DNA of 64,000 nt. Origin: Aphis gossypii (lineage: Eukaryota; Arthropoda; Insecta; Hemiptera; Aphididae). Position 1 is the stretch's first letter; each line of letters starts with the position of its first letter. Below the pieces are notes generated by a model. It did not search any database, was not told the origin of the DNA, and saw nothing but the letters and a program-made list of their open reading frames with translations. Made by a program: the position numbers and the translations under genes. The DNA lies in the NCBI RefSeq assembly GCF_020184175.1, contig NC_065532.1, forward strand, positions 11,780,001 to 11,844,000. The letters run 5' to 3'. Of the stretch, positions 28,728 to 40,404 are shown in pieces.

Positions 28728-29141
28728 TGTAACAATTATAAATATAAGTATATGTTACATGACACTTATATATATATGAACGTTACTGCTGACCAATACA
28801 CATACACACATACATATATATAATTGTAAGGCCTATGGCCAAGACAATGAATGTATACGTAGCCAGTCGATTGTACACCTTCTAGACATTAAGTAGTTCA
28901 GGACTCCGTTCGACCACGTAAAAGTCATTTTTAGTATAGAAGATAATTACTGTGAGTAACATTATTTATAAGTCTTTAATATATGATAAATATTAATAAT
29001 AACTGAAGCTGAATCCTCGTTTATTTACATTACTTTTAAGATTCCGATATCTGCCCCAGGCTACGGTAATTATATCTATAGGGTCCTACGACTCTCCCTA
29101 GATATCTTATATTTAACTGGTCCTTCCCCGACCACGTTACA
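28728..29141 (+). repeat. 5' LTR
   Basis: 414 bp, TGTAAC at the start and GTTACA at the end. The text from 'aattgtaaggcctatggcc' onward recurs in the 3' LTR at about 30635. Confidence 0.88.
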
Positions 29142-30137
29142 TATTGGTGGAGGCGCCGGAGCCTGTAATTATTACAGTTGTATTGCAATACGTGGATTTT
29201 GTTTCAGTTTTTATTAATTTATAATTTTAAGTAATTTAAAAATTTTTTTTTTTTTTTTTTTAAGAGTGAAAAAATTAAGTTTAAGCTAGATAAATTCTAA
29301 ATAACAAAAAAAAGGATTAATACTGCCTAGGTATAAGTTTTAAGAGGAAATTTAAGTTTTAAGAGAGATAAACGAATTTGAAATTTAATAGTATGCAAGA
29401 ATCATTCATAAATAACGAACAGGAGAAAAATAATCATACACCCATACGACGAAGTATTCAAACTACACAATATTCAAACAACATAGAATAATCACACTTT
29501 GAGAGTTCTAATTCAGTCCTAGTTAATAATCAACTATTGTATAAAAAATATTTTATTATGTTAACCTTAAAGTCAAGTTTCAGATATATTCATAAATACA
29601 CAGCGGACGTCAAACACCAATTTAGTTAAGTCAACCAACCTAAATTGTCCAAAAATATTCAAATCATGTAACTAAATATAGATTAAAGTTATGATAGAAA
29701 TATTATGATTATAAGTATGTAAACAAAAAAGAGGAGATTATTTATTGTAATTATAGATTAAGTGATTATAAATATTATATTATTGGTTATACTCATATTG
29801 TCAATCATTAATGATATTAGAAAAAGTAATAATTATGAAATAAATAATGAAACAATCGAGTGTATACGCTATACAATATAAGACAAACACTATGTGGATT
29901 AATAAAAGGTATAATTTGCCTCTGGCACGGTAGAAACACCTGTAAGCAAATACTTATACTTTGTACTACACAAATAGCCTTCACTGCATCAATGAAGAAA
30001 TACGAAACAATTACAAAAAAAACCTCAATCAGCAGCCCATCATCGCCATATTATTCAAGCAATCAAGACGAATACAAGATAAAAACAATGTTTATGTTCA
30101 AAATTTCTTTTGTAATTTTTTTTTAAGGGAGGGGTAA

Positions 30138-30963
30138 TGTAACAATTATAAATATAAGTATGTTACATGACACTTATATATATATATATATGAACGTTAC
30201 TGCTGACCAATACACATACCTACACACTGTTGTATTAAGATTTAACGAACTTCAATAATTATTAAGCAATAATAAAACAAAACATTTAAATAGGTTAAGA
30301 TAACAATAAATTGTGAAATATGGTGTTGATAAACTTTTATATTTTAGCTAGCATAAGTAATCTATTAATCAAAACATAGTAGTAAGAAATGTAAATAAAA
30401 ATTGTTATTAATCGGGTTAAAATAATAATTACGTAAGCTAAGGTGTATTGAATTGTAAATTTAGTATATAAGAGATATGGTTAAGGCAGCAAAGGGGTCA
30501 GTGGTGGTGATCGTGTGACTCGATCACCACCGGACGTCGTGTTCAAATAAAGTACTTTGCGTTATTTTGTGTTTAACTTTATTTTGGTATACGTCCGAGT
30601 AATCGGCGTATACGACAACACATACATATATATAATTGTAAGGCCTATGGCCAAGACAATGAATGTATACGTAGCCAGTCGATTGTACACCTTCTAGACA
30701 TTAAGTAGTTCAGGACTCCGTTAGACCACGTAAAAGTCATTTTTAGTAGGTATAGAAGATAATTACTGTGAGTAACATTATTTATAAGTCTTTAATATTA
30801 ATATATAATAAATATTAATAATAACTGAAGCTGAATCCTCGTTTATTTACATTACTTTTAAGATTCCGATATCTACCCCAGGCTACGGTAATTATATCTA
30901 TAGGGTCCTACGACTCTCCCTAGATATCTTATATTTAACTGGTCCTTCCCCGACCACGTTACA
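30138..30963 (+). repeat. 3' LTR, interrupted
   Basis: Same start and end as the 5' LTR, but split by the insertion at 30228-30620. Small differences include a longer TA run near 30177 and an extra 'taggt' near 30748. Confidence 0.85.
30228..30620 (+). mobile_element. Nested solo-LTR-like insertion, 393 bp
   Basis: Starts TGTTGT and ends ACAACA (inverted ends, TG...CA) and is absent from the 5' LTR, which serves as the empty site. Flanks are cacac and catac, an imperfect 5-bp match. Inside, in LTR-like order, are TATATAAG (30465-30472), a strong hairpin (GGTGGTGATCG, 7-base loop, CGATCACCACC, 30503-30531) and AATAAA (30546-30551). This order of promoter, hairpin in the presumed R region and poly(A) signal fits a solo LTR of an unrelated family, read on the + strand. 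Confidence 0.75.
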
Positions 30964-31439
30964 AGATATATCATAGATAGTATAGTATCGGCAGAAAGGA
31001 ATGGATTGAGAGGAATTGGTAAAATGATCTTAATAACCGAAAACCTTAAAAAATATATATTTAATGTTTTTAATACGCATATTACATTAAACTAAATTGG
31101 TATTTAGTTTAGTCGTAAGTTTAAAACTAAGGTTTTACAAATAAATTAAACTGTTATTTAATTTTTTTTAAATTAAATTTTATCTGTTATAGTATAATAG
31201 TGACTCATCACTAGTAGTCTAGATTAAACTTTCAAGTAACATCCTTTGAATCGTTTAAGTTCATTGTTTTAGCAGATGATTAGGTAATCACGATATCACA
31301 TGAATATGGTATATAACATAATCTCCTAAAATTTACGACTTCCAGATCAAAACGATTAGAAATACACGACTCTAAACGATCCATTTTTTATAATTTTTCT
31401 TTAAATTTAAGCATTATTAAGCTTATATTAAATTTTCAA

Positions 31440-31830
31440 GTTTTTTCATTAATATTTTAAAAATAAATACTTAGAAAAATTCATCTCTCTATAAATAGCT
31501 CAAAAAAGTCAGAATATTTTGAAAATTTAACCGTGTGTAGAAAACGGAAATATAAAAATTTGGTGAAAATTTCATGTTTTTAGTGATTCGTTTTTGAATT
31601 ATAACTATTTAATAAAATCGATTTTATCAAAAACTGGTTTTGTGTAAAAATTACCGTTCATCAGTCACTTTTTTATGGTTTTTATCGATTTTTTGAAAAC
31701 TGCTGGAAACTTCTTACTTTTGACTTGTATAATGCACCAAGAATAGCAATTCAATTTGCCATCGAAAACCACCCCTAAAGTTTGAAATTGAAGCATTATT
31801 TCGACAAATTATCGTGTACTCGTAAATAAA
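31440..31830. repeat. Dispersed aphid-type repeat, diverged copy
   Basis: Shares the order of phrases with 62170-62460, notably 'acttttga...ttcaatttgc' after a run of aaaatcgattttat-type text. Similarity was judged by eye only. Confidence 0.35.
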
Positions 31831-32655
31831 CACATCATTATGAAATCGATACATTCTTCACTCGGTTCAGAATCTAAAATTATTTGCATAAAAATAAATT
31901 TCAACTAGCTATGAGCGCGTAAAAAATAATAATACAATTAAAAACTGCTTGATGAAAGATGAATCATTGACAAACTGCAGCACGGAGCATAAAATTTACA
32001 TAATTGAACAACTTTTAATGCGCAAAATAAAACAAAATTATTTCTAAGACAAAACGCATTGTGTGATCCGTGCCTAGGAAATATCGCCAAATCGCTATTT
32101 CGTCGCTGGCTAAACCGGTCTAGGAGACTAGGAATATTCGAATATGTTTTATTTTCCGTCAGTAATAATATAAAGTTCATTCATATAACGCTACCTATCG
32201 GCAGGTATTAAAAGTAAAATGTTAATCGCCGAAAATCCCTATAATATAAATTACGTGAACATTAGAGAATTCTCTGTTTTTTAAAAATCCAGTAATACAG
32301 TAATATCACAGAAGGTAATATTATTGATAATAGTGATAAATGATTAGGTACCACGTACATGTGGTTGTCTGTTGATAACACTTCTTCATGATTTTTATTT
32401 TTTATATGACAGTTAAAACACTTAAAACTTAAGACTTAAATTAAATTTAAATATAATAATATATATAATTATTTCAATCAAGTTTATATATTTAAGTAAT
32501 CGTAGTTACCTAGTGCGTTTAAATTTTTTCTATCTGGTTGTTATTGTTTGGAAATGTTTGCATTAGTCTTAAAGTGACATCAGCAGCTGATGTAATTTCA
32601 ATAATTTGGTACATTTACTATTTACATTTAAAAGGTATTTAATATTATATTAACA

Positions 32656-33345
32656 TTAAAATTGTTATAAGATATGATCCATTTTCTTCAATCGGTTTAA
32701 GATAAAAGTTTATGGAAATATGTATAATATGTATGGTAACTAATAAATAAGAATAAAGCAAAATGTTTAATTAGTCTTAAAGTCATTGTACATAATTTTT
32801 ACCTATCTAAGACTTTAAATTTTAAATTGACTTTTTCATCACAGTTCAATATGTAGGTGTTCTTCATTTATTTAATTTTTATTTAGCCCTTTGATTTAAA
32901 TTAAAACTGTTAGGTATAGGATATGATCTATTTTATTCAATCAGTTTAAGACAAAAGTTTATTGTAATACGTAGAATATGTATAATGTATGGTACTAATA
33001 AATTAGAATAAAGCAAAATGTTTAACACGTAGACTACGTAAGTATTTTTGCAGTTTTCACACTATGCGTATGTCATTTTTCTAAAAATAACATAAAAAAT
33101 TGTACCTATTTGGTCATACGTTCAAACGGTGTATAATTACATATTTTAAAACACACGCTTAATAACGCAAAATAATAATAAAACAACATTCAGCAACACG
33201 TAGGAAATAATAAACCATTTACTTTAAATATATTTTGGATGCCAAACGGTATCAAACTCATTGCTGAATGATCTTCATGATGCCGATTGGCGTCAGTACA
33301 CAGTCAATGTGTTAATTAGTCTAAAAGTCATTGTAAATTTTGTAC
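32656..33345 (+). repeat. Direct repeat pair, second copy interrupted by about 285 bp
   Basis: Copy 1 (32656-32805) and copy 2 (about 32905-33025, resuming 33313-33345) share 'gatatgatc', 'aataaagcaaaatgttta' and 'ttaattagtc...aaagtcattgta'. In copy 2 the last two parts are separated by about 33026-33312, bounded by TGTTTAA and TGTTAA, consistent with a mobile insertion and a short target duplication. Confidence 0.6.
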
Positions 33346-35224
33346 CTATTATTTTTTTTTTTAATGAAAAGTGGTACAATTCAGTAAATTTCAGCACCTA
33401 AATATTTAAATTTGCTAATATATTTGTCATTATTTTTCTTAATTCCTGACTCATGAGCAATAATTTCATAAAATTCAACAATGAACTTAACAAATATTTG
33501 CATTTATGGTTTTTGTTGTTTTGTGTTCGTAAAATTATAAAATTTATAACTTTTTAAAGTCTATATTCTATAAAGTTATTCATACAAAAGCCACTACTTT
33601 GAGCTTATGGATTCCTTATCATTATTTTTAACTTATTTGTTTAAACATTGTTACATTCAATATTATAATCAATATAGCAAAATAGTTATTCGGTTGAATC
33701 AGTTTTTTGACTCCAACTGGCATGAACTAAAATTCTGTAAGTTAAAATGGTCAATCATGTTTAGTATAAATTTATACCTTAGTAATATAACTTGTGGCTA
33801 ATACATTTAAGCATTGCGAGTGTCTTTAACAATTAGTACCTATCTATATTCATCTAACTTTTTAAAGACTTGCAGTTATATTTTATAATGTTGTTCACAC
33901 AGAAGCATTTTTTCTTAAACTAATTTGAGCATATGAACACTTAAACATAATTTTTAAGTAATTTTTTTAAACGTTAGTCACATTTAATAAAATAATAAAT
34001 ATAGCAAAATAGTAATAGTGGTTTACCATACAAATCTTGATAGATCACCTATTTTATTGTAGATATTAAAATTTACTAAATGACAACAATTTATCTTTTT
34101 ATTAGTGAATAAATGATCATAACACATCAAAATATTGTACATATTTCAATTATCTTCACATTTATGAAAATTAAGTTATAAGTATGGATAGTCTTTCAAA
34201 AACAATGAATTTACTTTTAAATTTAGTTTACCATACATAATATCTCGATAGCTCACTTATTTTTACATACTCAGAAATCAGAATACATATATTATGATAA
34301 TTTTTTACTGATACAATTGGACATATTTAAAATACTTACTATACTTACTAATAGTATTTGATGTCATGATTAGGACTTTGATGTTGTTATAATTAAATTA
34401 AAATTACTAACTATAATGTTTATAATAATATTATAAAACTTTACCTATTTATTATGAATATTTTATGTTTTTTATTTATTGGAGGAAAGAAATTTCATAT
34501 AAATGTATATATATATAATATTAGGTACATATTATGTAATGTATTTTACCAATATTGTGTAAGTATGAATTTCATGTGATTGGCTTTGCACTCCATGTTA
34601 AAGATGATCTATGCATAGACGTATTGGTTTTTTTTTACCCGATGACATTTTTATTGAAGCAATAGGTATAATTATTCAAAAAAAAAAAATATGTGTAATA
34701 CAAATATGAAATAACAAATACATTTTTAAATAAGTTTTGTCAAAATTGTGTTGTTTTAGTAATCTAGTGTATATACTATGTATGTATTTGCTCATTTTTT
34801 TATTTGTCTGTTTTTAAAGCTTTTAAGTCCCTAAGGCCTAAATCTAGCTATAACCATTAGTCTTTAATACATTTTAATTAATGTAACAACATCCAAGCCC
34901 TAGTTATTATAATTGAATATTGGATTGATCATATCTTAATGTTGTGAAAAGGTAATGTTCTTTCAAAATCTATTTGATTTTATATGCATTATTTAGCATT
35001 ATGCTGAACGCGAATTTTAATGATACAAGTTTTTGAAATCAATGTTGTCATTTTATAGTGTTTAGAAATGTTAAATCTAATATTAAGTTGATTCAAATAA
35101 AATATGAAAGTAGGTATGTTATTTCTTATTATTTAAATTAAAAAATATATTTGTATAAATTTTAAATAATTCTATGCTGTATAATATACTATTATAATTT
35201 GATATGATTAACTATTACCTTAAA

Positions 35225-35513
35225 GTGGCGTCATTTTGGAGGTGCAAGGTGGGCATTTGCCCTCCCTCCTATCTAATTTTAAAAGCAGCCCGATGGGCCG
35301 GTATTGGCCTGTTGCCATTTAACCTTTATTATTATAACATTTAATACAGAAATCAGTATTTAAAAATATAAAAATTATAAAATAAGTAAATTGGAAATGG
35401 TAATTTGATAAAATGTAAGTAGATATTTGTTTGCGAGCGAAGCGATCGATTTTTTTACGTATTCAAGCCGTTCAAAACTTTTGCCCCTCTATTGAAAGCC
35501 GAAATGACGCCAC
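35225..35513. mobile_element. Short TIR element, 289 bp
   Basis: Starts GTGGCGTCATTT and ends with the exact reverse complement AAATGACGCCAC. The ends resemble those of the element at 27988 (both contain GTGGCGT). No coding capacity; target duplication not clear. Confidence 0.7.
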
Positions 35514-36050
35514 CGATCGCCTATTTATATTCTGTACAATCTTTTTTTATAATTGTATATTATATAAATAATAAATTAATAAATATTATGTAAAATTATT
35601 GAGAAGATAAAAACCGTTTCAATAATAGTATTAATTATAAATAGTACAATTATACAATATACAGAAGACTATATAGTATCATGCGTTGTTGTTTGTTTAT
35701 TTATTTGTTTATTTTTAATATCAATGAATACAATTATGTGATTATTAATTGATGGAATTTTACAAATTTAATTAAAAATTCATAAAAAAATAAATCCTAT
35801 ATGAATCATACTTCAAAAATATAGGTTCTCATTTTAATTTTAAAAGTTACTCCTCAAACCTCCCCGTTCCAATTAAAAAAAAAATTAACATAAAAATAAT
35901 TCTGATTATGTGATTTAATAAGGTTTTCACCTAGGTTATTTTTTCCTAATTTAAGCACGTCATGCTGAAATCTGCTGTCACATGAAATTTGAACACCCTG
36001 TATATTAATACTATGTGTATGTGTATCAATTTACAGCTTGGAGGTTCTGA
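35514..36050. other. AT-rich spacer
   Basis: No feature recognised. Confidence 0.4.
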
Positions 36051-36059
36051 GGGTAGTTT

Positions 36060-37020
36060 TTCTAAAGTATTCAATTCTTGTCAAATACAATATACCACAA
36101 TATATCTCTGGTGTCGAAAATTTACTAATTGATACAGACGCAGACCTTAATTTGATATAAAACTTACTCCAAGATGATGTCCTAGTATCGGATGCAAAAA
36201 TATACAAGATTCAAGGTATAAATGATCAATAGGTGAATACACTAGGTAGTACTATGTTGGTGGTATCAATGGCCATACAGGCTTTTATACGTTCAGAACG
36301 TGGAAATTAATGAACAAGTAATACAGTTAGAAGAAAAGGGATCGTTAAACATAGCGATAGTCCATGGAATGCGCCACTACTAATCGATCCAAAGAAATTA
36401 GACGCTGTAGAGTCGATCAACAACTAAAAAAAATAAAAATACAATTACCAATAGGGTTAGGCTTACTAATCGACCTAACAGAGAAAGGGATATCGGAACT
36501 ATTACGGATAGTTGAAGTTAGTGTAGTTTACGAAGAATAAATCCTTATGTTCATCATGGAAATTTCATTGATTGACAACTACGATCTTAATATATTATGT
36601 ATAAATCTATTCCTTTAACTGTAAAAGCACGAAGTAATTTATATGCTATTTTAGAACCGAACTCTGATTATATAGCAGTAGATAAACTCCTTTTATACTC
36701 TATAGAATTAAGCAATTATCAACTTTAAAAATATAAAATAATCATCAAAATCATTGTGGAACTTACACGGCAGACAACGAAATTAAATAAGTACAAAAAT
36801 ATATAAACATTTCACTCCAAAGCTTAATTTGTCGATAAATTTCGATGTCTTAAAAATTCATTCAATAATTGATTTCTTGTTTCCAAAAGCAAGCATTGAA
36901 ATTAAAGATAATTTGAATAAATTAACAGAAAACTCCAAATTGCTAGACGAACTACATAATAATTTTAAAAAAGGTTTTGTAGAAACGAATTATGGCTCAA
37001 ATGGGCAATGAACTTTCGTT
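36060..37020 (+). pseudogene. Degenerate Ty3/Gypsy retroelement fragment (protease, start of reverse transcriptase)
   Basis: A protease-like motif LIDTDADLNLI lies at about 36122-36156 and is followed at once by a stop. Further on, INEQVIQLEEKG (about 36306-36341) matches the start of Gypsy reverse transcriptase, and the next conserved block (SPWNAPLL, about 36359-36382) is in another frame, so there is at least one frameshift. Stops and a large gap follow; the catalytic part of the polymerase is missing. The open frame 36829-37011 (60 residues) is of unknown origin. The fragment is non-functional. Family assignment rests on these motifs only. Confidence 0.65.
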
Positions 37021-37412
37021 TTACCCTGAGGGTGTTACGAACCTCTAGTTATAGTATAATAGCATAATATTCATAATAAGCATTTTAACACGATGCCATA
37101 ACAATACATCAAAATGAGCGTCGCCAGCAGTCGTATTTCATTTTACATACTCGGCTCATGTGAATTCCTATAATCAATAAAAGTATTTAGTGAAGTTATC
37201 AAAAGTCTATTTAATACCTAACGCAATCTTCTGAGATTCATTCTAAAATAATATAACTGTTTCCGTAACGAAGACGAATCAACAAACCCTCTACGGATAT
37301 AACCAAAAGGGAACACAACAGTATATTGTTATTATCTCAAATGGTGTATAGAATAACCAAGAGTTACATTGTGATAGTCGGTTCTACAAAGATGCATTTG
37401 TTGTTACAAATT

Positions 37413-38230
37413 TTATTTTACAAGTGTCGAGGAAGTTCTGCGGTTTTGACATGAGTAAAATTCACATAAGTTTGATCTAGATTTATGATGTATCGGTTGA
37501 CTAATTTTACAAAGTGTATATGATTGTACCTCTCTGCACACTTCCCATTGATAATTTGTCAACGTGAAAAACTTTTCTGTATCGAAATTAGTTGCTACAA
37601 TCTCCATACTAAGGTTGATTATGATAAAACTTTGACTATCGTACGTGATAACTGATAGGTAACGCCACAACGGAATTATATTATAGGTATTGAAATGGTG
37701 TCTATATTATTATACTAGAGGAATTTTTGTTAGAAATATAATTATATATAAGGTTCGATCTTTATGACAAATTGTTATTTCAGAGATTTTCATGAAATCT
37801 GAAATAGATTCTGCTTTAATCTCAAGTGGAAGAGTCGTTCCTATTGGGATGTTTGTCTTAAGTTCTCTAAGTTCTGCTAACCAACGCTGGGTGTGCAATA
37901 TACTATACTGGTGTTTAATTTTCCGTGTAGGGCTGAATCAATTATTGTTAAAAGATTTTGAGTCTCACAAGCGCATTGATTCAATAGGATTTCGGAGAAA
38001 ATTATAGTCTGTTCTAACAGCGTCGTTCGGATCTTTATTCGATCAATGTCCTTTTGCATTTCTTTTTACTAGTTCGCTTAGTAGCCAGACAGCTGGATGC
38101 TCTGTTAAGGTTTCTGTTGGTTTGTTAATATTTGGTTTAATGTTTTTTTATTATGTTCATTAGTTGATAATTCGATGATTCGAGCTTGCTCTGATATCAA
38201 ATTGATATCTTTTACATTTCTGTAATTGAG
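37413..38230 (-). pseudogene. Degenerate retroviral-envelope-like (errantivirus-type) fragment
   Basis: Three short minus-strand frames, 38059-37877, 37898-37710 and 37670-37413, run in order and look like pieces of the ectodomain of an errantivirus/Gypsy-type envelope protein: a helical region, then a stretch of the LPLEI...ISEI type, then a Cys-containing segment. They are broken by stops and frameshifts and no terminal membrane anchor is recognisable, so it is an old inactive copy. It faces the opposite way to the neighbouring protease/RT fragment, so the two are separate insertions or were rearranged. Confidence 0.45.
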
Positions 38231-38520
38231 TTATTTTGTTGAAGATGAATCCAAAATCAATGCTCTCAGCACTATAATGTGCACGGCGATTTTATGTATT
38301 GTTTGTTTTATGTCTACGTCGGCGATTTCACGATCACGCCCGACTTCTTTGCGGCGGCGGCCACACCCTGAGTGCTTAGTCCGATGACGTCCCGACGGTC
38401 GTATAAGGTCACCCGTACATCGTCCATTCGGGTGGCAGCTGTACAATAACGTATGAGACATAGGTACTGTGTTGGCGGGCGAGTACGGGGACTGCGTTTA
38501 ATCGCTGACATTACCCTTTC
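38231..38520. other. GC-rich island of unknown origin
   Basis: A locally GC- and CpG-rich patch in AT-rich repeat territory with two overlapping minus-strand frames (38511-38314 and 38461-38231). Neither product is recognisable. It abuts the envelope-like remnant and may be part of that insertion. Confidence 0.3.
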
Positions 38521-38906
38521 TCACACTATGCATTTCTGTTCGTAAAACGTAAAACAACGTCTTATGTAATACCGAAATTGTTAGCGAATAGGAACATAAT
38601 ATCGAAAAAGTTTCATTGACCAATAACTACAATCTAAGTATAACTATATTTATAAGTATTGTTGATGCATTAAATTTGGTATACGTTATGTCGTTATCAG
38701 AGGCAAATTCTCCGGGCATGCTCAATAATACAAACAAAAATTATTTTGTCATTAATAATTATTATAATATTATTACGTATTTAAAAACATAATGTTTGAC
38801 AAAAACGTCATTTAAACAGATGAAATTATTATCGTTATACTCTATCGTCTGTGTTTATTTTGATCGTACCATTTATTAACAAAGCATACGATAGCTGTGT
38901 GCGCAA

Positions 38907-38961
38907 CACGGACTAAGATAGTAAGATACGACCTTATGGCTTATATACATATTAGTCCGTG
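38907..38961. mobile_element. Minimal TIR element, 55 bp
   Basis: CACGGACTAA at 38907 and its exact reverse complement TTAGTCCGTG ending at 38961. The flanking 8-mers are gtgcgcaa and atgcgcaa, matching at 7 of 8 positions as an 8-bp target duplication would. Only 35 bases lie between the ends. Confidence 0.65.
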
Positions 38962-39203
38962 ATGCGCAAGCTGGTATTTAACGCTTATTATTACCTTTAT
39001 TGCCGTTTATTCCGAGACTCGCTCTACATAGCAGGCGCGGATAATTGCCGATAAGAAAATTGATAAGAGCAAAAATAATTTTACCTCCAAAAAATTTGTT
39101 AACGTGGTTTTCATAATTCACGAACGAAATGTTCAAATGTGGTTACTTCAAAATTTTTTTTCACTATACGGCGTGGATGTTGATATTTTCAACTTGAAAA
39201 TTA

Positions 39204-39243
39204 CACAGACTTCTATATAATCTGTATTATATAGAAGTCTGTG
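39204..39243. mobile_element. Palindromic 40-bp insertion with 8-bp target duplication
   Basis: An 18-base arm (CACAGACTTCTATATAAT), a 4-base loop CTGT and the perfect reverse complement of the arm. GAAAATTA stands immediately on both sides (39196-39203 and 39244-39251), an exact 8-bp duplication. The arm starts like the element at 38907 (CACAGACT versus CACGGACT). Confidence 0.75.
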
Positions 39244-39251
39244 GAAAATTA

Positions 39252-40200
39252 TTAAGTAACGTAGTTATCAATCCTGTTTAATTAATTTCTTATTGTTTAC
39301 ATTTTTTTTCAATCTAAACATTTTGTTTTCCGGGTAAATAGAAACATGCAAAAAGTATACAAGCCAAATCCGCGCAGCAATGTAAAATGTTTTTTTTATA
39401 TAATAAAGGCCGCAATTAAGTTATTTGAACGGTTTTTAAAATTATATTTCTAGGTATTCAGCCTCATTAGAGTTGATTAACAAATCCTTAGAAAACTAAG
39501 CCGTTGTTTTTTTTCCCCTACACCTGGTTAGGTGGAATAGAAACATCGTACTTAAAAAAATTTATAAAATCGTTAATCGAATTTTATAGTTGGGTAATCA
39601 TTGAAATTTCTGTTTTGTAGTACACGGTGAAGCCCAAATTTTTTTGTAATTCACATCATTGTACATATTTTAGATCCAGAGATATGTTTTAAAGTTGTTG
39701 ACATTTAAAAACGATCACACAATTATTAGAGAATGAAATGTTGACGTATTTTTTTTACTCGTGGTAACGGATACTAGCTATAATAGCCAGATCCACCGCT
39801 GCCACCAAAAATGTAATGGACACGTGCTCAGCGCCTCTGCAACAAATAAAAATTACGAAACGAAATTACTTAGGCTCAAACTAATATTCTTTGTTTAATT
39901 GTTACAACGTTTTTAATAAAAGAAATGCTCAGAAAAACGCTTCTTAATAGTTAGGTAACTCAAAAATTGACTGCTACGTGTGCGAGTCCTCGCATACGAG
40001 CAAGTCGTCTGTTCAAAAAGGGTTTATTCAGCAGATTTCTTTGACCAGTCGTATGGAGAAGGGATTCCTACTCGCCTGTTGTCACACACGTATCAGTTTA
40101 CAATGTGTTTAATTTTATTATTTTTTAGCAAAATACGTTAATACTACAACATAATATATGGAATAATATTACCTACTAACAGTGTTCAGTGGTTCTCAAC
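39252..40200. other. Spacer upstream of ebi copy B
   Basis: Mostly AT-rich. A short minus-strand reading near 39845-39760 (TTGTTGCAG acceptor, then a hydrophobic frame to a stop) could be a terminal exon, but no partner exon was found. Nothing else recognised. Confidence 0.3.
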
Positions 40201-40384
40201 AATATCGATTGAAATAGGTATAGTTTGTACTTGAACGTTACAATTTGACAAATAAAAATGATACAATATTATAAGAGCTTAATATTATCAATTTATCTAT
40301 GGAATGTTAGCAGTACGCCAGTATGAAAACTAACGATTACTGAGTGTTTGTTAATAGGTATAGGTGTAGTAGACATCTATGTTG
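40201..40384 (+). repeat. Direct repeat flanking ebi copy B, left
   Basis: Shares 'tatcg.ttgaaata', 'agtttgta.ttgaa.gttac', 'gccagtatg.aaactaac' and a terminal 'gtagacatctatgt' with 46539-46741 in the same orientation. It ends in a hairpin (ATCTATGTT, loop GTCT, AACATAGAT, 40375-40396) just 8 bases before the ebi duplication begins. Confidence 0.75.
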
Positions 40385-40404
40385 TCTAACATAGATATAT
40401 GCAA

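Larger units (their letters stand above)
28728..30963 (+). mobile_element. Non-autonomous LTR retroelement
   Basis: 5' LTR 28728-29141 (TGTAAC...GTTACA, 414 bp) and 3' LTR 30138-30963, nearly identical except for a 393-bp insertion in the latter. AGAT at 28724-28727 is repeated at 30964-30967, a 4-bp target duplication. Directly after the 5' LTR is a primer-binding-like site (TGGTGGAGGCGCCGG from 29145); directly before the 3' LTR is a polypurine tract (AAGGGAGGGG, 30125-30134). The internal part is only about 1 kb and has no gag or pol; its longest open frame (29860-30126, 88 residues) resembles nothing I know. It must have been moved by enzymes from another element. The close LTR similarity suggests a fairly recent insertion. 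Confidence 0.88.
30968..35224. other. Repeat-rich AT-rich region without genes
   Basis: Contains a relative of the dispersed repeat (about 31440-31830), two diverged direct repeats (32656-32805 and about 32905-33345, the second interrupted by an insertion), and a second weak direct-repeat pair (about 33550-33700 and 33856-34015, sharing 'aatatagcaaaatagt'). No open frame in it looks genuine. Confidence 0.5.

Noticed and set aside
37033..37320. LTR after the Gypsy fragment (TGTTAC...ACAACA)
   Set aside because: Ends are plausible, but no second copy is present in the window and the inverted ends are weak.
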